The notes below the pieces were generated by a model, which was not told where the DNA came from, ran no database searches, and was given only the letters and a program-made list of their open reading frames with translations. This document shows, piece by piece, positions 7,928 through 16,592 of a stretch of DNA of 63,141 nucleotides. This DNA is from Steroidobacter sp. (lineage in GTDB: Bacteria > Pseudomonadota > Gammaproteobacteria > Steroidobacterales > Steroidobacteraceae). Numbering within the stretch: the first letter of the stretch is position 1; each line of letters starts with the position of its first letter. The stretch spans positions 1-63,141 of the forward strand of contig JAICPY010000013.1 of assembly GCA_025929585.1 (NCBI GenBank). Reading direction: 5' to 3'. The position numbers and the translations under genes are program-made.

Positions 7928-8521
7928 ATGAAGGCTGCCGTTCAAAGCCTGATCGCATCTGTGTGGATCTTGCTGCCGTTGTCGACATCGTTTGCGCAGT
8001 CATCCGGTTCGAGGGAAGAAGTGCCGATAGAGGTCTTGATCGTCGATGTTGCAAAGAGAACCGGGAAGAGGTTCATCGTCGATCCGCGGGTGCGTGCCAA
8101 TGTGATGATCGTCCAGAAGGGCTCCGAGTCTTTGAGCTACGGCGATCTGCTCTCGGTCTTGCATGTGCACGGCTTCACTGCTGTCGAAGAAGAACGGTTC
8201 GTGCGGATCGTCCCAGATGCGAGCGTGCGGCAACTCGCATTACCGCTGCTACGCGGAAACGATAAACGCCTCGATGCGGAATACGTGACGAAAGTGATAC
8301 CGGTGAAGACCATGCCGGCCGCAATGCTCGTGCCGCTGCTGCGCCCTATGCTGCCCGTCCAAGCTCATCTAGCTGCCTCCGTTTGTAGCAACGATCTCGT
8401 CATCGTGGATACCTTTGCAAACATGAAGCGGATCGAATCCGTCGTGCAATCGCTCGACAAGGGCGAATCTTATGAGCCGCGGGACTGTGTCGCTCTGGAG
8501 GAAGAGGAGCCGAAGAGGTAG
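7928..8521 (+). CDS. Stand-alone secretin N0-N1 domain protein (GspD-like), periplasmic
   Basis: ATG 7928 is preferred because AAAGGAG lies just upstream and a signal peptide (MKAAVQSLIASVWILLPLST, cut near SFAQ) follows at once. The mature part matches the start of type II secretins. An N0 domain covers about residues 30-100 (IEVLIVDVAKRTGKRFIVDP, LLSVLHVHGF, VRIVPDASVRQ). An N1 domain covers about 110-178 (AEYVTKVIPVKTMPAAMLVP, LLRPMLP, VIVDTFANMKRIESVV). The protein stops before N2, N3 and the secretin barrel, so it cannot form a pore. It is third in the ECF/PstS-like operon. It may bind secretion substrates or inner-membrane GspC-like partners, which is inference. Confidence 0.82.
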   Translation: MKAAVQSLIASVWILLPLSTSFAQSSGSREEVPIEVLIVDVAKRTGKRFIVDPRVRANVMIVQKGSESLSYGDLLSVLHVHGFTAVEEERFVRIVPDASVRQLALPLLRGNDKRLDAEYVTKVIPVKTMPAAMLVPLLRPMLPVQAHLAASVCSNDLVIVDTFANMKRIESVVQSLDKGESYEPRDCVALEEEEPKR

Positions 8522-8871
8522 CGCAAGCGTGTTGTCTCGCAGCACCAATGGCGAGTGACCAAACACGACAGCTCCCACCGTTCTCATTAGTTAAGCCACG
8601 GCAAAGCCGCCAAGCGTGGCGGCTAATGATTCACCGCCACCGCCGAAGAACACCCGCGGCAGCACGCTCGAGAAGTACAGGTACAGTGAAGTCGTATCCC
8701 TCTACGACGCTCGTGTGACGCTGCGACCTAAGGATCACGAGGACCGTCTGATGAGAATGATTCGGGTGCCAGGCCCGAGTTGATCGAATTGACTACTGAA
8801 CTCGCTGAGCTCATTTCAGACACTAAGAAAATAGGCATTTCTCTTCGGCATGCATCTCCTGTCGGTTAAAA
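8522..8871. other. Intergenic region without a recognisable gene
   Basis: I see no coding sequence here. A hairpin at 8606-8623 (GCCGCCA/TGGCGGC, loop AGCG) could end the ECF operon, but it lacks a T-tract. The right end (TAAAAT at 8867-8872) is a plausible -10 element for the HNH gene. Confidence 0.5.
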
Positions 8872-8891
8872 TACTGTACATCGAATCAGTA
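8872..8891. promoter_or_regulatory. LexA-like SOS box ahead of the HNH gene
   Basis: The 20-mer TACTGTACATCGAATCAGTA has CTG-N10-CAG spacing, and its outer arms differ from the gammaproteobacterial SOS consensus (TACTGT-N8-ACAGTA) at one position. It overlaps the expected transcription start just after a TAAAAT -10 element and lies 13 bp before the HNH start codon. This suggests damage-inducible expression. Confidence 0.6.
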
Positions 8892-8904
8892 CTAGAGATG
8901 TGTC

Positions 8905-10326
8905 ATGGAAGCAGCCCTCGCAGCGAGCTCATCGATCGACAAGCGTTATCTCAGCCCCGAGGAACGAGCTGCATCGGCGCAGTCATTGAATCGATTGAAG
9001 GATGAGATCACACGTCTCGCCGGTCACCTGAATGCCGCGAATCATCGCTTCTTGATGCTTATCGCTGAGTTCGACAGCCGCAATGGTTGGTCGGACGGCG
9101 CTACTCAGTCGTGTGCGCATTGGTTGAATTGGAAATGCGGGATCGATATCGGCGCTGCACGCGAGAAGGTTCGTGTGGCGCATGCATTGCAAAAACTCCC
9201 GAAGATTTCAGCGGCCATGGAAAGGGGAGAGCTGAGCTACTCGAAAGTACGAGCGTTGGCTCGTGTCGCGTGCGAAGGAACGGAAGAGTACTTCCTCTCG
9301 ATTGCTCAACACGGCACGGCCAATCACGTCGAAACTCTGGTGCGTCATTATCGAAGAGCGCAGGAAGCGGAAGAGCTTTCCCGTGACGCACGTCAGCGGG
9401 CGAATCGGTCAGTCGGTTACTACTACGATCATGATGGTTGCATGGTGCTGAAGGCGAGACTACCTGCCGAGGTCGGCGCTCTATTGATCAAAGCACTTAA
9501 TGCGGCCGTTGAAGCACTGCCGGCCGAAGGGGAATCGGAAGTTCAACGAATCAATTCTGCCGCCAATGTTCCGGAAGCCAGATCGGACATTCGCAAACGA
9601 CGCGCGGATGCTCTAGCGCTCATGGCAGAGAGTTTCCTCGAACACGGGGCCGAGGAAATGAACGGCGGGGACCGACATCAAGTCGTGGTGCACGTTTCCG
9701 CAGAAACGTTGAGCGAGAAGACCGCGGGTTGCTGCGAGATCGAACATGGCCCGAGCGTTTCTGCGGAAACGTGCAGGCGCTTCGCGTGTGATGCTAGTGT
9801 CGTCGCAATCGCAGAGAACGAAAACGGTGTTCCACTCAACGTCGGACGCAAAACACGCACCATCTCCGCCCCGCTGCGCCGCGCTTTGAACGCCCGCGAC
9901 AAAGGTTGCCGCTTCCCCGGATGTATCAATAAGCGTTTCATCGATGGTCACCATGTTCACCATTGGGCAAACGGCGGCGAAACCAAGCTCAACAATCTAG
10001 TCAGCCTCTGCCGCTTCCACCATCACGACGTCCATGAGGGCGGAGTTCAGATCATCATCCTCGACGATGGAGCATTCAGGTTCGTCAAGCCGAATGGCGA
10101 GGCCTTCGACAGCATTGCTGAAGGCTTTACGCAGTCACTGTCTGACTGGTCAGAGATTGTGGAGAAGAACAGTGATCGTGGAGTTCAGATAGATAACAAG
10201 ACTGCGGTGACCAGGTGGTGCGGGGAAACGATGGACTATGGGCTGGGGATTCAGGTGCTGCTGCAGCAGCACGAGAAAGCGAAAAGGCTTCGTGCTGACG
10301 TTTCCGCGGAAATTCTTGTCCCGTAA
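8905..10326 (+). CDS. DUF222/HNH endonuclease (13E12 repeat family)
   Basis: The protein has 473 residues. The N-terminal two thirds carry the DUF222 pattern (CAHWLNWKCGIDIGAAREKV, then LPKISAAMERGELSYSKVRA). The C-terminal nuclease contains a Cys pair (KGCRFPGC), then HHVHHWANGGETKLNNLVSL and CRFHHHDVHEGG, that is a complete HNH core with its Zn ligands. Members are sequence-variable nucleases, often multicopy, of unclear role; the M. tuberculosis 13E12 set is known to include LexA targets. A LexA-like box precedes this gene. Two reverse-complementary 16-mers and a related palindrome lie inside the reading frame (9693-9708, 9756-9771, about 10301-10312) and encode VSAE motifs. Confidence 0.9.
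   Translation: MEAALAASSSIDKRYLSPEERAASAQSLNRLKDEITRLAGHLNAANHRFLMLIAEFDSRNGWSDGATQSCAHWLNWKCGIDIGAAREKVRVAHALQKLPKISAAMERGELSYSKVRALARVACEGTEEYFLSIAQHGTANHVETLVRHYRRAQEAEELSRDARQRANRSVGYYYDHDGCMVLKARLPAEVGALLIKALNAAVEALPAEGESEVQRINSAANVPEARSDIRKRRADALALMAESFLEHGAEEMNGGDRHQVVVHVSAETLSEKTAGCCEIEHGPSVSAETCRRFACDASVVAIAENENGVPLNVGRKTRTISAPLRRALNARDKGCRFPGCINKRFIDGHHVHHWANGGETKLNNLVSLCRFHHHDVHEGGVQIIILDDGAFRFVKPNGEAFDSIAEGFTQSLSDWSEIVEKNSDRGVQIDNKTAVTRWCGETMDYGLGIQVLLQQHEKAKRLRADVSAEILVP
9693..9771. repeat. Inverted pair of 16-bp palindrome-like words within the HNH gene
   Basis: CGTTTCCGCAGAAACG (9693-9708) and CGTTTCTGCGGAAACG (9756-9771) are exact reverse complements 47 bp apart, and each is also nearly palindromic on its own. 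A third relative, TTTCCGCGGAAA, lies at 10301-10312. The DNA could form a 16-bp-stem hairpin. Confidence 0.75.
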
Positions 10327-10864
10327 CGAGCCACCATCTAATAGTGATTCGTGACTCGTGATCAGCGGGTAGTCAGAAGAAGAAGCGAACTCTGTTCCGA
10401 CCCGCGACCCGCGAGTCACGACCCGCTTTTCCGCCCATGCATTGTCACATCAGCGTTGACATGCCTATGTCACAGGCATAGGGTCGATCTCAACTACAGG
10501 TTCTCGATTAGACCGAGAACAAGATCAGCGGGGCGGATATGGAGATCGGACTCGGACCACGCTCGTGCCCATAGACATCGAAGGCCAGGCAACAAACGTG
10601 CTCGACTTTCAAATCGCGTTTTACCTTGACGAAGACCCTGGCCGCGAACGCTCAGGCGAACTGCGTTGTAGTCGGGCACATCGGAGGTAAAGTGATGACT
10701 GCTTTCGACCCATAGCGGACGTTGCCTTCACACTCACAGTGCCGCATACAGCGGCTCGCACGTTGGCCCGCATCGCTCGCACTTTTTCCCGCGGCTCGGA
10801 CGCGAAGCAGTTGAATTTGGGCGATGAATAAGGGCGACGGCCACAGAAGCGGCCGGAGGATTCC
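10327..10864. other. Intergenic region with a possible PIN-like gene remnant
   Basis: I find no intact gene. Inverted short words (CGTGACTCG near 10350 and its complement near 10410) could form a hairpin after the HNH gene. At about 10555-10655 the plus strand reads LVPIDIEGQATNVLDFQIAF then YLDEDP, which recalls PIN/NYN-like nuclease proteins. It has no start or flanking domain, so it is at most a fragment. The rest shows nothing recognisable. Confidence 0.3.
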
Positions 10865-11782
10865 TTAGAACCGCTGCAATTCCTTGAAGGGTCGTTCGAT
10901 CGAACCTGCGTGCTCATCGTTCGCATAGGCCCGCACACGAACCAACTGATCGAGAACATCCTGATGTTTATCAAAGATCTCGTCATTCATGCGGTACAGA
11001 ACCTGCAGCACTTTGCCGTCACCTGGATAAAAGCTACCGTTTGACTTCTCGTCGAAACGAAAGACCAAAGTTTCTTTGTTGGATTGCTCCTTTAGCGCCT
11101 TTCTTATCTCCTCGTCGCGCACGACCCTCCTTGGCAGAATGATATCCACATGCCACTTTTCGACTCTCGCGGTACTCGTATTGTTCAGGCCGACACGCAA
11201 CCGATACTCATGCAGGCTGGAGGTTTCAGCGTCCGTCTTAAAGCCGAGCTTCAGCGACAGCGCTGACTGCGTTTTAGATCTCGGGCTCGTCTGTATCAGA
11301 ACCATTTCAATTGCATGACGTAGGGCATGTTGCAACTCACGTCGTGACTGAGCTCGCTCAGTCGCCTCTTGTTCTGAATGGTATTTCAAAACACGCTTCT
11401 GCCGCAGATCGAAGGGTAGAAGCTCCGGACCTCCGAATGCGGTGTTTTGAACCAGAATCAGTCTCGCATCCGTAAGAACGGCGAGCGAATAGCCGATCTC
11501 TAGCATGACGTTTGGATTTGGCATCGGCCTTTTAGCATCCTTGCCGTTGACGATGGTCACGTCGGCCACGACCACGTCGGCGTTGCCAATCTTTGCGAGG
11601 ATTGTGGTTCCGATGTCGGGAGAGCCAGGTACGTTGGCCGTGTCTCGATCGACAACCGGCTCGATTCCTATCGCCTCGTCGGCGATCTCGCCAGCCGCAC
11701 CTTCGAGTGCCTGCTGGATGAGGTTACGATTAGCGGCACCCCTGGTATCGGATTGCCAGGAATAGAAGACTCTTCTCTGCAT
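10865..11782 (-). CDS. Stand-alone TIR-like domain protein, putative defence effector
   Basis: The 305-residue protein starts MQRRVFYSWQSDT, the opening of a distinct bacterial TIR-like/nucleoside-binding group. It continues with DRDTANVPGSPDI, ADVVVADVTIV and NPNVMLEIGYSL. In TIR folds the Glu of the last motif (E95) is the likely catalytic residue for NAD cleavage. The remaining about 150 residues are a beta-rich partner domain I do not recognise (VEKWHVDIILPRRVV). No adjacent CBASS, Thoeris or Argonaute gene is visible, so if it acts in defence it does so alone or with distant partners. Enzyme activity is inferred only. Confidence 0.6.
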   Translation of the reverse strand: MQRRVFYSWQSDTRGAANRNLIQQALEGAAGEIADEAIGIEPVVDRDTANVPGSPDIGTTILAKIGNADVVVADVTIVNGKDAKRPMPNPNVMLEIGYSLAVLTDARLILVQNTAFGGPELLPFDLRQKRVLKYHSEQEATERAQSRRELQHALRHAIEMVLIQTSPRSKTQSALSLKLGFKTDAETSSLHEYRLRVGLNNTSTARVEKWHVDIILPRRVVRDEEIRKALKEQSNKETLVFRFDEKSNGSFYPGDGKVLQVLYRMNDEIFDKHQDVLDQLVRVRAYANDEHAGSIERPFKELQRF

Positions 11783-12453
11783 CGCGATCTCTCTGATGGG
11801 ACGCTTTACGCGCCGCTATTCTACCGCCCTCTATTCGCCCTAGCCGAACCGCCACTTTACCTACTGACGCGGCTTGGTCCCAAGCTTCCGCCGTCAAACG
11901 TTTGGGCCGTGCTCTTCAACGCGCGCAACGGACTGGTCCAGGGTTGGTTCCTAAAGGATATGCGGGGCGGCTTACCCGGGTAAGGGAGGCAAGGTTTTCA
12001 GTCGTCACCCGTAGCGTCCGCTTCTGGCCGAAAGGGGTCATGGACTTTTGGCAGTTCCATACGATTATGGTTCGACGTCCGAATGGCGAAATGCTTGAGT
12101 CTTTATGTGCCTCAAGCCTTCGCAAGGTGAAGTCCATCTCCGCGCCGCGTCGATTTTCACTCGTGCGGACTTCCATGTGATCTCGACGTGATTATGCGCG
12201 ATTCTCATAGTGATGTTGCAAGTCACTGGTGCAACGCCATCATCTATAGGGAATCGCTACCTAGGTGATCAAGGTAGGTTGGAGGTTGTCGCGGATGCCT
12301 CATCGGACTGTGCTCCGTTCTCTCCAGGACCTCCTGGCGGAGTGTCGTTCCGCGAAGGAGGCATGAAGAAGACGCGCTCCAAGATGCTGGAGCGCGCCAT
12401 AAGTTCGATCTCAGCGCCGGAACTCGACAACGCTTCGACCGATGCGCGAGAGG
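11783..12453. other. Intergenic region without a recognisable gene
   Basis: Short open frames on both strands resemble no family I know. The word GTCCGCTTCTGGCCG (12016-12030) is one of three copies in the window; another copy is the group II intron's insertion site near 46781. The right end is the 3' side of the phytase gene, with no obvious terminator. Confidence 0.5.
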
Positions 12454-13791
12454 TCAGTCGAGATCGCGGATGTCGTGCTCGTCGTCGACTTCGAGGTCGA
12501 GCTGATCAGCGATGTCCTCCCATCGTACCAACTTGAAGTTCGTATTCTCGATTGGCTCGCCTTCCTCATCGAGGATATCGGGTTCGTTGTGACCATCCAT
12601 GGCGACGAAGAGGCCGTCGTCAAACACGCCGCCAAAATCAGCATTACTCACGCCGATACCGTCCGTTTCCTGGGTACCGTCGACGGCCCCATCCACAATC
12701 GAGAATGTGCCGACATAGTCGTTATTGTCTTCGCGATCGAAGACGAGGTACTCGTTCGATCCCTGGCTCGAGACGATCACGTAACCTTCTCCGTCGTCGG
12801 CCTCATACAGCGTCACGCCTTCGACGTCGCGGACGAGCCGGCCGCCGTAGCCCGGGTCCTGGTCCGTCAGGTACTCGCATACGTACTCTTCCTCGTCCTC
12901 ATCGAATGTGCGGGTGTACGGCGTACCGAACGTCGAAGCTTTCTCAATCAAAGTGAGGTTTGCCGCGGGATTGTCGATGGTCGTACGCCACAAGCCGATC
13001 GCTTCTTGGCCGATGTAGACGAATCCGTGTTCGCGATCGATGACGGTGCCCTCAGCCATTGGAGTGAGCCCGTCTTCGTCGAGACAAGGCGTCCACGTTT
13101 GTCCGTTGGGTAGTGTGAACTGCGAAGGCAGGCTGAAGCGTACGAGCGGTGCATACCCGACCTTGCCGCCGCCTGCATCGTACAGCCTGAACTTCGCGAT
13201 CTCTGAACGGTCGTTACGCGTAACGAACGCGATCGTTTGGCCGTTCTCGAGCCTTGCTGTTCCAACGCCCATGACCGTTAACTCATCATTCACTTCGTCC
13301 TGATCGGCCGCAAATACGAACGGCAGTCCTGGTTTAGTGACTTCGGTCAGCGGAACAGGTGCGTTCGACCCGTTCTGATTGATCTTATAGATGGCCAGTC
13401 GATCGAAGCCTCGATCCGATGCGACAGCAAGATCGACTTTCTTGCCGCTGAGTCGAAAGTCATAGACGAGATCCACGTTATTGAAGCGTTGACGCGGATG
13501 GTCCGGGTTCGCTGCAGGCAAGCTCGGAATGTGCTGCAGTCGAAGCCCGTGCAGATTGTAAACGTCGATCCCACCTTCCTTGAGTGTTCCGACAATGAGA
13601 CTCTGGTTTTGATTGTCCTCGTCTGGATGTACCCAGATCGCTGGGTCGTCCGCGTTGGCGAGACGTTCGCCATCGTCGTAGTCGAGCGAGGGTGGTGTTT
13701 CGCGGGATGCTTGAACATCGGCGGCCTGTGCAGCGCCTGTTGAGAGCGCAGCGAGAACGGCCAAGCTGATGATGGAACTCTTTCTCAACAT
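12454..13791 (-). CDS. Beta-propeller phytase (3-phytase), exported
   Basis: ATG 13791 is chosen because a near-perfect AGGAGGT precedes it and a Sec signal follows (MLRKSSIISLAVLAALSTGA, cut after AQA). The 445-residue precursor shows the beta-propeller phytase signature: NADDPAIWVHPDED, LIVGTLKEGGIDVYNLHG, RFNNVDLVYDF, VASDRGFDRLAIY, EGTVIDREHGFVYIGQEAIG, RDVEGVTLYEADDGEGYVIV and SSQGSNEYLVFDRE. These calcium-dependent enzymes remove phosphates from phytate, usually leaving inositol tri- or monophosphates. The gene lies 113 bp behind the TonB receptor on the same strand and probably shares its IolR-controlled promoter. Confidence 0.92.
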   Translation of the reverse strand: MLRKSSIISLAVLAALSTGAAQAADVQASRETPPSLDYDDGERLANADDPAIWVHPDEDNQNQSLIVGTLKEGGIDVYNLHGLRLQHIPSLPAANPDHPRQRFNNVDLVYDFRLSGKKVDLAVASDRGFDRLAIYKINQNGSNAPVPLTEVTKPGLPFVFAADQDEVNDELTVMGVGTARLENGQTIAFVTRNDRSEIAKFRLYDAGGGKVGYAPLVRFSLPSQFTLPNGQTWTPCLDEDGLTPMAEGTVIDREHGFVYIGQEAIGLWRTTIDNPAANLTLIEKASTFGTPYTRTFDEDEEEYVCEYLTDQDPGYGGRLVRDVEGVTLYEADDGEGYVIVSSQGSNEYLVFDREDNNDYVGTFSIVDGAVDGTQETDGIGVSNADFGGVFDDGLFVAMDGHNEPDILDEEGEPIENTNFKLVRWEDIADQLDLEVDDEHDIRDLD

Positions 13792-13904
13792 AGAACCTCC
13801 TTTCTTTCGAGCGAGCAGGGAGAGCAGCGCCTCATGTGCAGGCGCCCGGGTGCTATGAGCAACGAGGAATCCAGCCGCACGATGGGCGTGCGGGCTGATA
13901 TAGG

Positions 13905-16373
13905 TCAGAAAGTACTGCGGAAGGTCAGAATGACCCATGGATCCGACTCTTCGCGATCGAGTTCGGAAGTCACAGGGGTACGCGCGTTGTACTGCTCCAT
14001 GGATTCGTAGATGCGAGTGACGTCGTCACGTTGCGCGTCGAGCAGGTTCTGCGCGGCGAGTCGTACGACGAAACGATCAGCAATCGTCTTCTCGACGAAA
14101 ATTTCAAGGTTGCCTTCGAACGTGACGTCCGCGACTTCCTTCGTCTCCGCACCGGAATCGATCCACTCCTCGGCAGGGCCACGTTTCTGGTAGCTCATCC
14201 CCCACGTAAACGCCCATGCTTCGATCAGGTGGTCGAAACCAAAGTTGTAGACGTAGTCAGGCTGCATCGAGAAGCGACGATCCACCGCGAAGTTTGCATT
14301 GGCATCTCGAATCTCAGACTCGATCAATGTGTAGTTCGCAAAGACGTGAAAGTTGGGCGCATTGAGAAACGCGAGCGGATAGCTCAGATCGAACTCGATA
14401 CCATAGATCTCACCCTTGTTTGGGTTGTTGACGTACTGCGTCGCCTCGATCTCTTCATCGATCTGCTCCTGAAAGATCGCATTGACCTCATCGCCCACAC
14501 CATTCAACTCAATCTTGTTCTCGATCTCGCGGTAGAACGCGTTTACCCCGAGAACAGCATCTCTCGCGTTGAGCGTGAGATCGAACCCGCCGTCCAGGCC
14601 CAATGCTGTTTCCTGCTCTAGAGTCGGATTGCCGAGGATGCTTTCATCTTCATCGAGTAGCAGCGTTGGATTCAGCTCATCGAAGCTTGGCCTTCTGACA
14701 GTGCGGGCCGCTGACAGGCGCAGCTGCAGCGCATCGGTCGCATTCCACTTGATGTGCGCCGTGGGGTTCACCTCCGTGTAGTCGTTCTCGACTGCGATCT
14801 CGTTGCCGTTGATGTTGAGTCCCAAGGAGGCGAGTGCACCGGCAGCCTCGGCCACCGGGTCGGTCACTGTGGAGGTAATTTCCATCTTCGTTTGTTCACC
14901 TCGGACGCCGAGTTCGAGCTTGGTGCTGTCTCCAATGTCGAGGCCCCATTGGATGTACCCGTTGAGGCGCTCGTCATCGACGTTGAAGACGCTGTACAGC
15001 TCATCGAGGGTTACGAGGGCACCGTCATCGAGCTCCTGGACGTTGAAGTCATAGTCGCGCTGCTTGAGCACATACTGCAGACCGACGCTCAACTCGGAAG
15101 ACGCAAACGCCCACTTGTACTCGCCCCCGGCTTTAGCCTCGGAGTCTTCGGCTGTTTCGTTCTCGATAGAATCGATGTTCTCGAAAACATCTATTTCATG
15201 TCCGAACTGAGTGCTGTTCGCGCGGAACGCTTCGTTGATCTCGACGTCGCTACGTGTCGACACGAACGGGATAATATCGTCTACGCTCGTAATGCCCACA
15301 CTTGCGAAATCGAAATCGTCGAGACCGACGACATAGTTGGTTTCTTTGGCATCACTCTCGGTCTGATCGTAGCTTGCAGACAATTCCCACTCGTTGCCGC
15401 TTTCCGTTGGCGCGGTGAACGTCGCGGCAACCATCCAGTTGCGCTCTCGGAAAGCATCGGTCTGGTTCGTCTGCTCGGCGCTCGTATCGAGATCTCCGTC
15501 GTCGTCCTCCGCTTCGAATGCGCGTTCGAACTCGTGCTCCACGCGGTCAGTGTCGACGAAGAAGGCGTTTAACGAGAGCTCTTGTCCGCCTTCAAACTTA
15601 AATGCGAGATCGCCCGTCCAGGCGACGTCGCGAGTGTCTCTTTCATCCGGTTCGATGGCGGTTTCGAAGGCGGGCTCGGCATTGCCCTCGCCATCCAGAG
15701 CTCGTCCGACGGCGAAGACATCCTTGCGGTTGAAGCGCTCCTGATAGTTGACAGACGTGCCCCATTGGACCGTCTCGCTGGTATTGCCGTACGAGACGAA
15801 AGCGCTGGGACGCGTTTCACCATCGATGTGATATGCGCCTAAGCGATAGATTCCGCCGTTGAACTCGGCACCTTCCTTCAGAATGATATTCAGTGTGCCG
15901 CCGATGCCCTGACTATCCATATCGCTCGTCGGGCTGCGGATGACTTCCACGCGCTCGATCAGCTCGGCGGGAATGCGGTCGACCAGGACAGTACCGTCGT
16001 TGCCGGAGCCCGAGATGCGGCGGCCATTGATCAGTACCTGCGTGTACTCGGATCCAATACCGCGCAGGGATGGTGCAGCGTATTCGCCAATGTCGTCCGC
16101 GAACGTCACGCCAGGCACTCGCTTCAACATTTCGCCAACCGAGAGCGGTTCGAAGCGCTGGAAGTACTCCTCGGAGTAGGTGAGCACGGGCTCCGCGAGT
16201 TCGGTACGTTCGCGCGCGTTGATGCGTTGCGCCAACACATTGATTTCCTCGAGCGTCTCCGTTTCGGACGGTTCCTGTCCCGCCGCAACGGTGGTCGCCA
16301 AGGACGCGACTGCCCCCGCGAGCGCAACGGAGATAGCGCGCGCTAAGCCATCTCGATAATGGATGCGTTTCAT
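13905..16373 (-). CDS. TonB-dependent outer-membrane receptor, candidate phytate/inositol-phosphate importer
   Basis: The 822-residue protein has a signal peptide (cut near VAAGQE), a TonB-box-like stretch (TLEEINVLAQR), a plug domain (about residues 55-170: VGEMLKRVPGVTF, LRGIGSEYTQVLINGRRISG, ELIERVEVIRSP, GGTLNIILK) and a 22-strand-type barrel ending in Phe (VILTFRSTF). The substrate is inferred from context: it is divergent from the RpiR-type regulator, lies upstream of a phytase, and paired IolR-like boxes sit in the shared promoter. Receptor-phytase pairs are recurrent in proteobacteria. It could carry phytate itself or the products. Confidence 0.9.
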   Translation of the reverse strand: MKRIHYRDGLARAISVALAGAVASLATTVAAGQEPSETETLEEINVLAQRINARERTELAEPVLTYSEEYFQRFEPLSVGEMLKRVPGVTFADDIGEYAAPSLRGIGSEYTQVLINGRRISGSGNDGTVLVDRIPAELIERVEVIRSPTSDMDSQGIGGTLNIILKEGAEFNGGIYRLGAYHIDGETRPSAFVSYGNTSETVQWGTSVNYQERFNRKDVFAVGRALDGEGNAEPAFETAIEPDERDTRDVAWTGDLAFKFEGGQELSLNAFFVDTDRVEHEFERAFEAEDDDGDLDTSAEQTNQTDAFRERNWMVAATFTAPTESGNEWELSASYDQTESDAKETNYVVGLDDFDFASVGITSVDDIIPFVSTRSDVEINEAFRANSTQFGHEIDVFENIDSIENETAEDSEAKAGGEYKWAFASSELSVGLQYVLKQRDYDFNVQELDDGALVTLDELYSVFNVDDERLNGYIQWGLDIGDSTKLELGVRGEQTKMEITSTVTDPVAEAAGALASLGLNINGNEIAVENDYTEVNPTAHIKWNATDALQLRLSAARTVRRPSFDELNPTLLLDEDESILGNPTLEQETALGLDGGFDLTLNARDAVLGVNAFYREIENKIELNGVGDEVNAIFQEQIDEEIEATQYVNNPNKGEIYGIEFDLSYPLAFLNAPNFHVFANYTLIESEIRDANANFAVDRRFSMQPDYVYNFGFDHLIEAWAFTWGMSYQKRGPAEEWIDSGAETKEVADVTFEGNLEIFVEKTIADRFVVRLAAQNLLDAQRDDVTRIYESMEQYNARTPVTSELDREESDPWVILTFRSTF

Positions 16374-16446
16374 CGATGATCCCCCTGGACGCTCAGCGTC
16401 TCTGCCTATTGAATGGCGAGCTGCACCTCGCAGATGGCATTAGTGT

Positions 16447-16490
16447 AGAACGAATGTTCCGTGATTGGCAACATGTGAAATAAACATTCC
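16447..16490. promoter_or_regulatory. Paired IolR-like operator, receptor/regulator divergent promoter
   Basis: AGAACGAATGTTCC (16447) and GAAATAAACATTCC (16477) fit GRAA-N6-TTCC with at most one mismatch each. Their starts are 30 bp apart. They lie between the TonB receptor and the rpiR-type gene, so they could control phytase import and autoregulate the repressor. Confidence 0.7.
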
Positions 16491-16592
16491 ATCTGCTATG
16501 TTTGTTTCAGCGACTTTGAACCGAAAAAATGCCGTTTTAGTCGCTGCCTGCGTAGAACAGATATTGCACCGCCGTTAAGATCGGGGACTTTT

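Noticed and set aside
8606-8623. A GC-rich hairpin considered as a rho-independent terminator.
   Set aside because: No T-tract follows, and it lies about 85 bp beyond the operon's last stop.
11753-11983. A 76-codon plus-strand frame overlapping the start of the TIR-like gene.
   Set aside because: It overlaps the 5' end of a gene with clear motifs, has no ribosome site and resembles no family.
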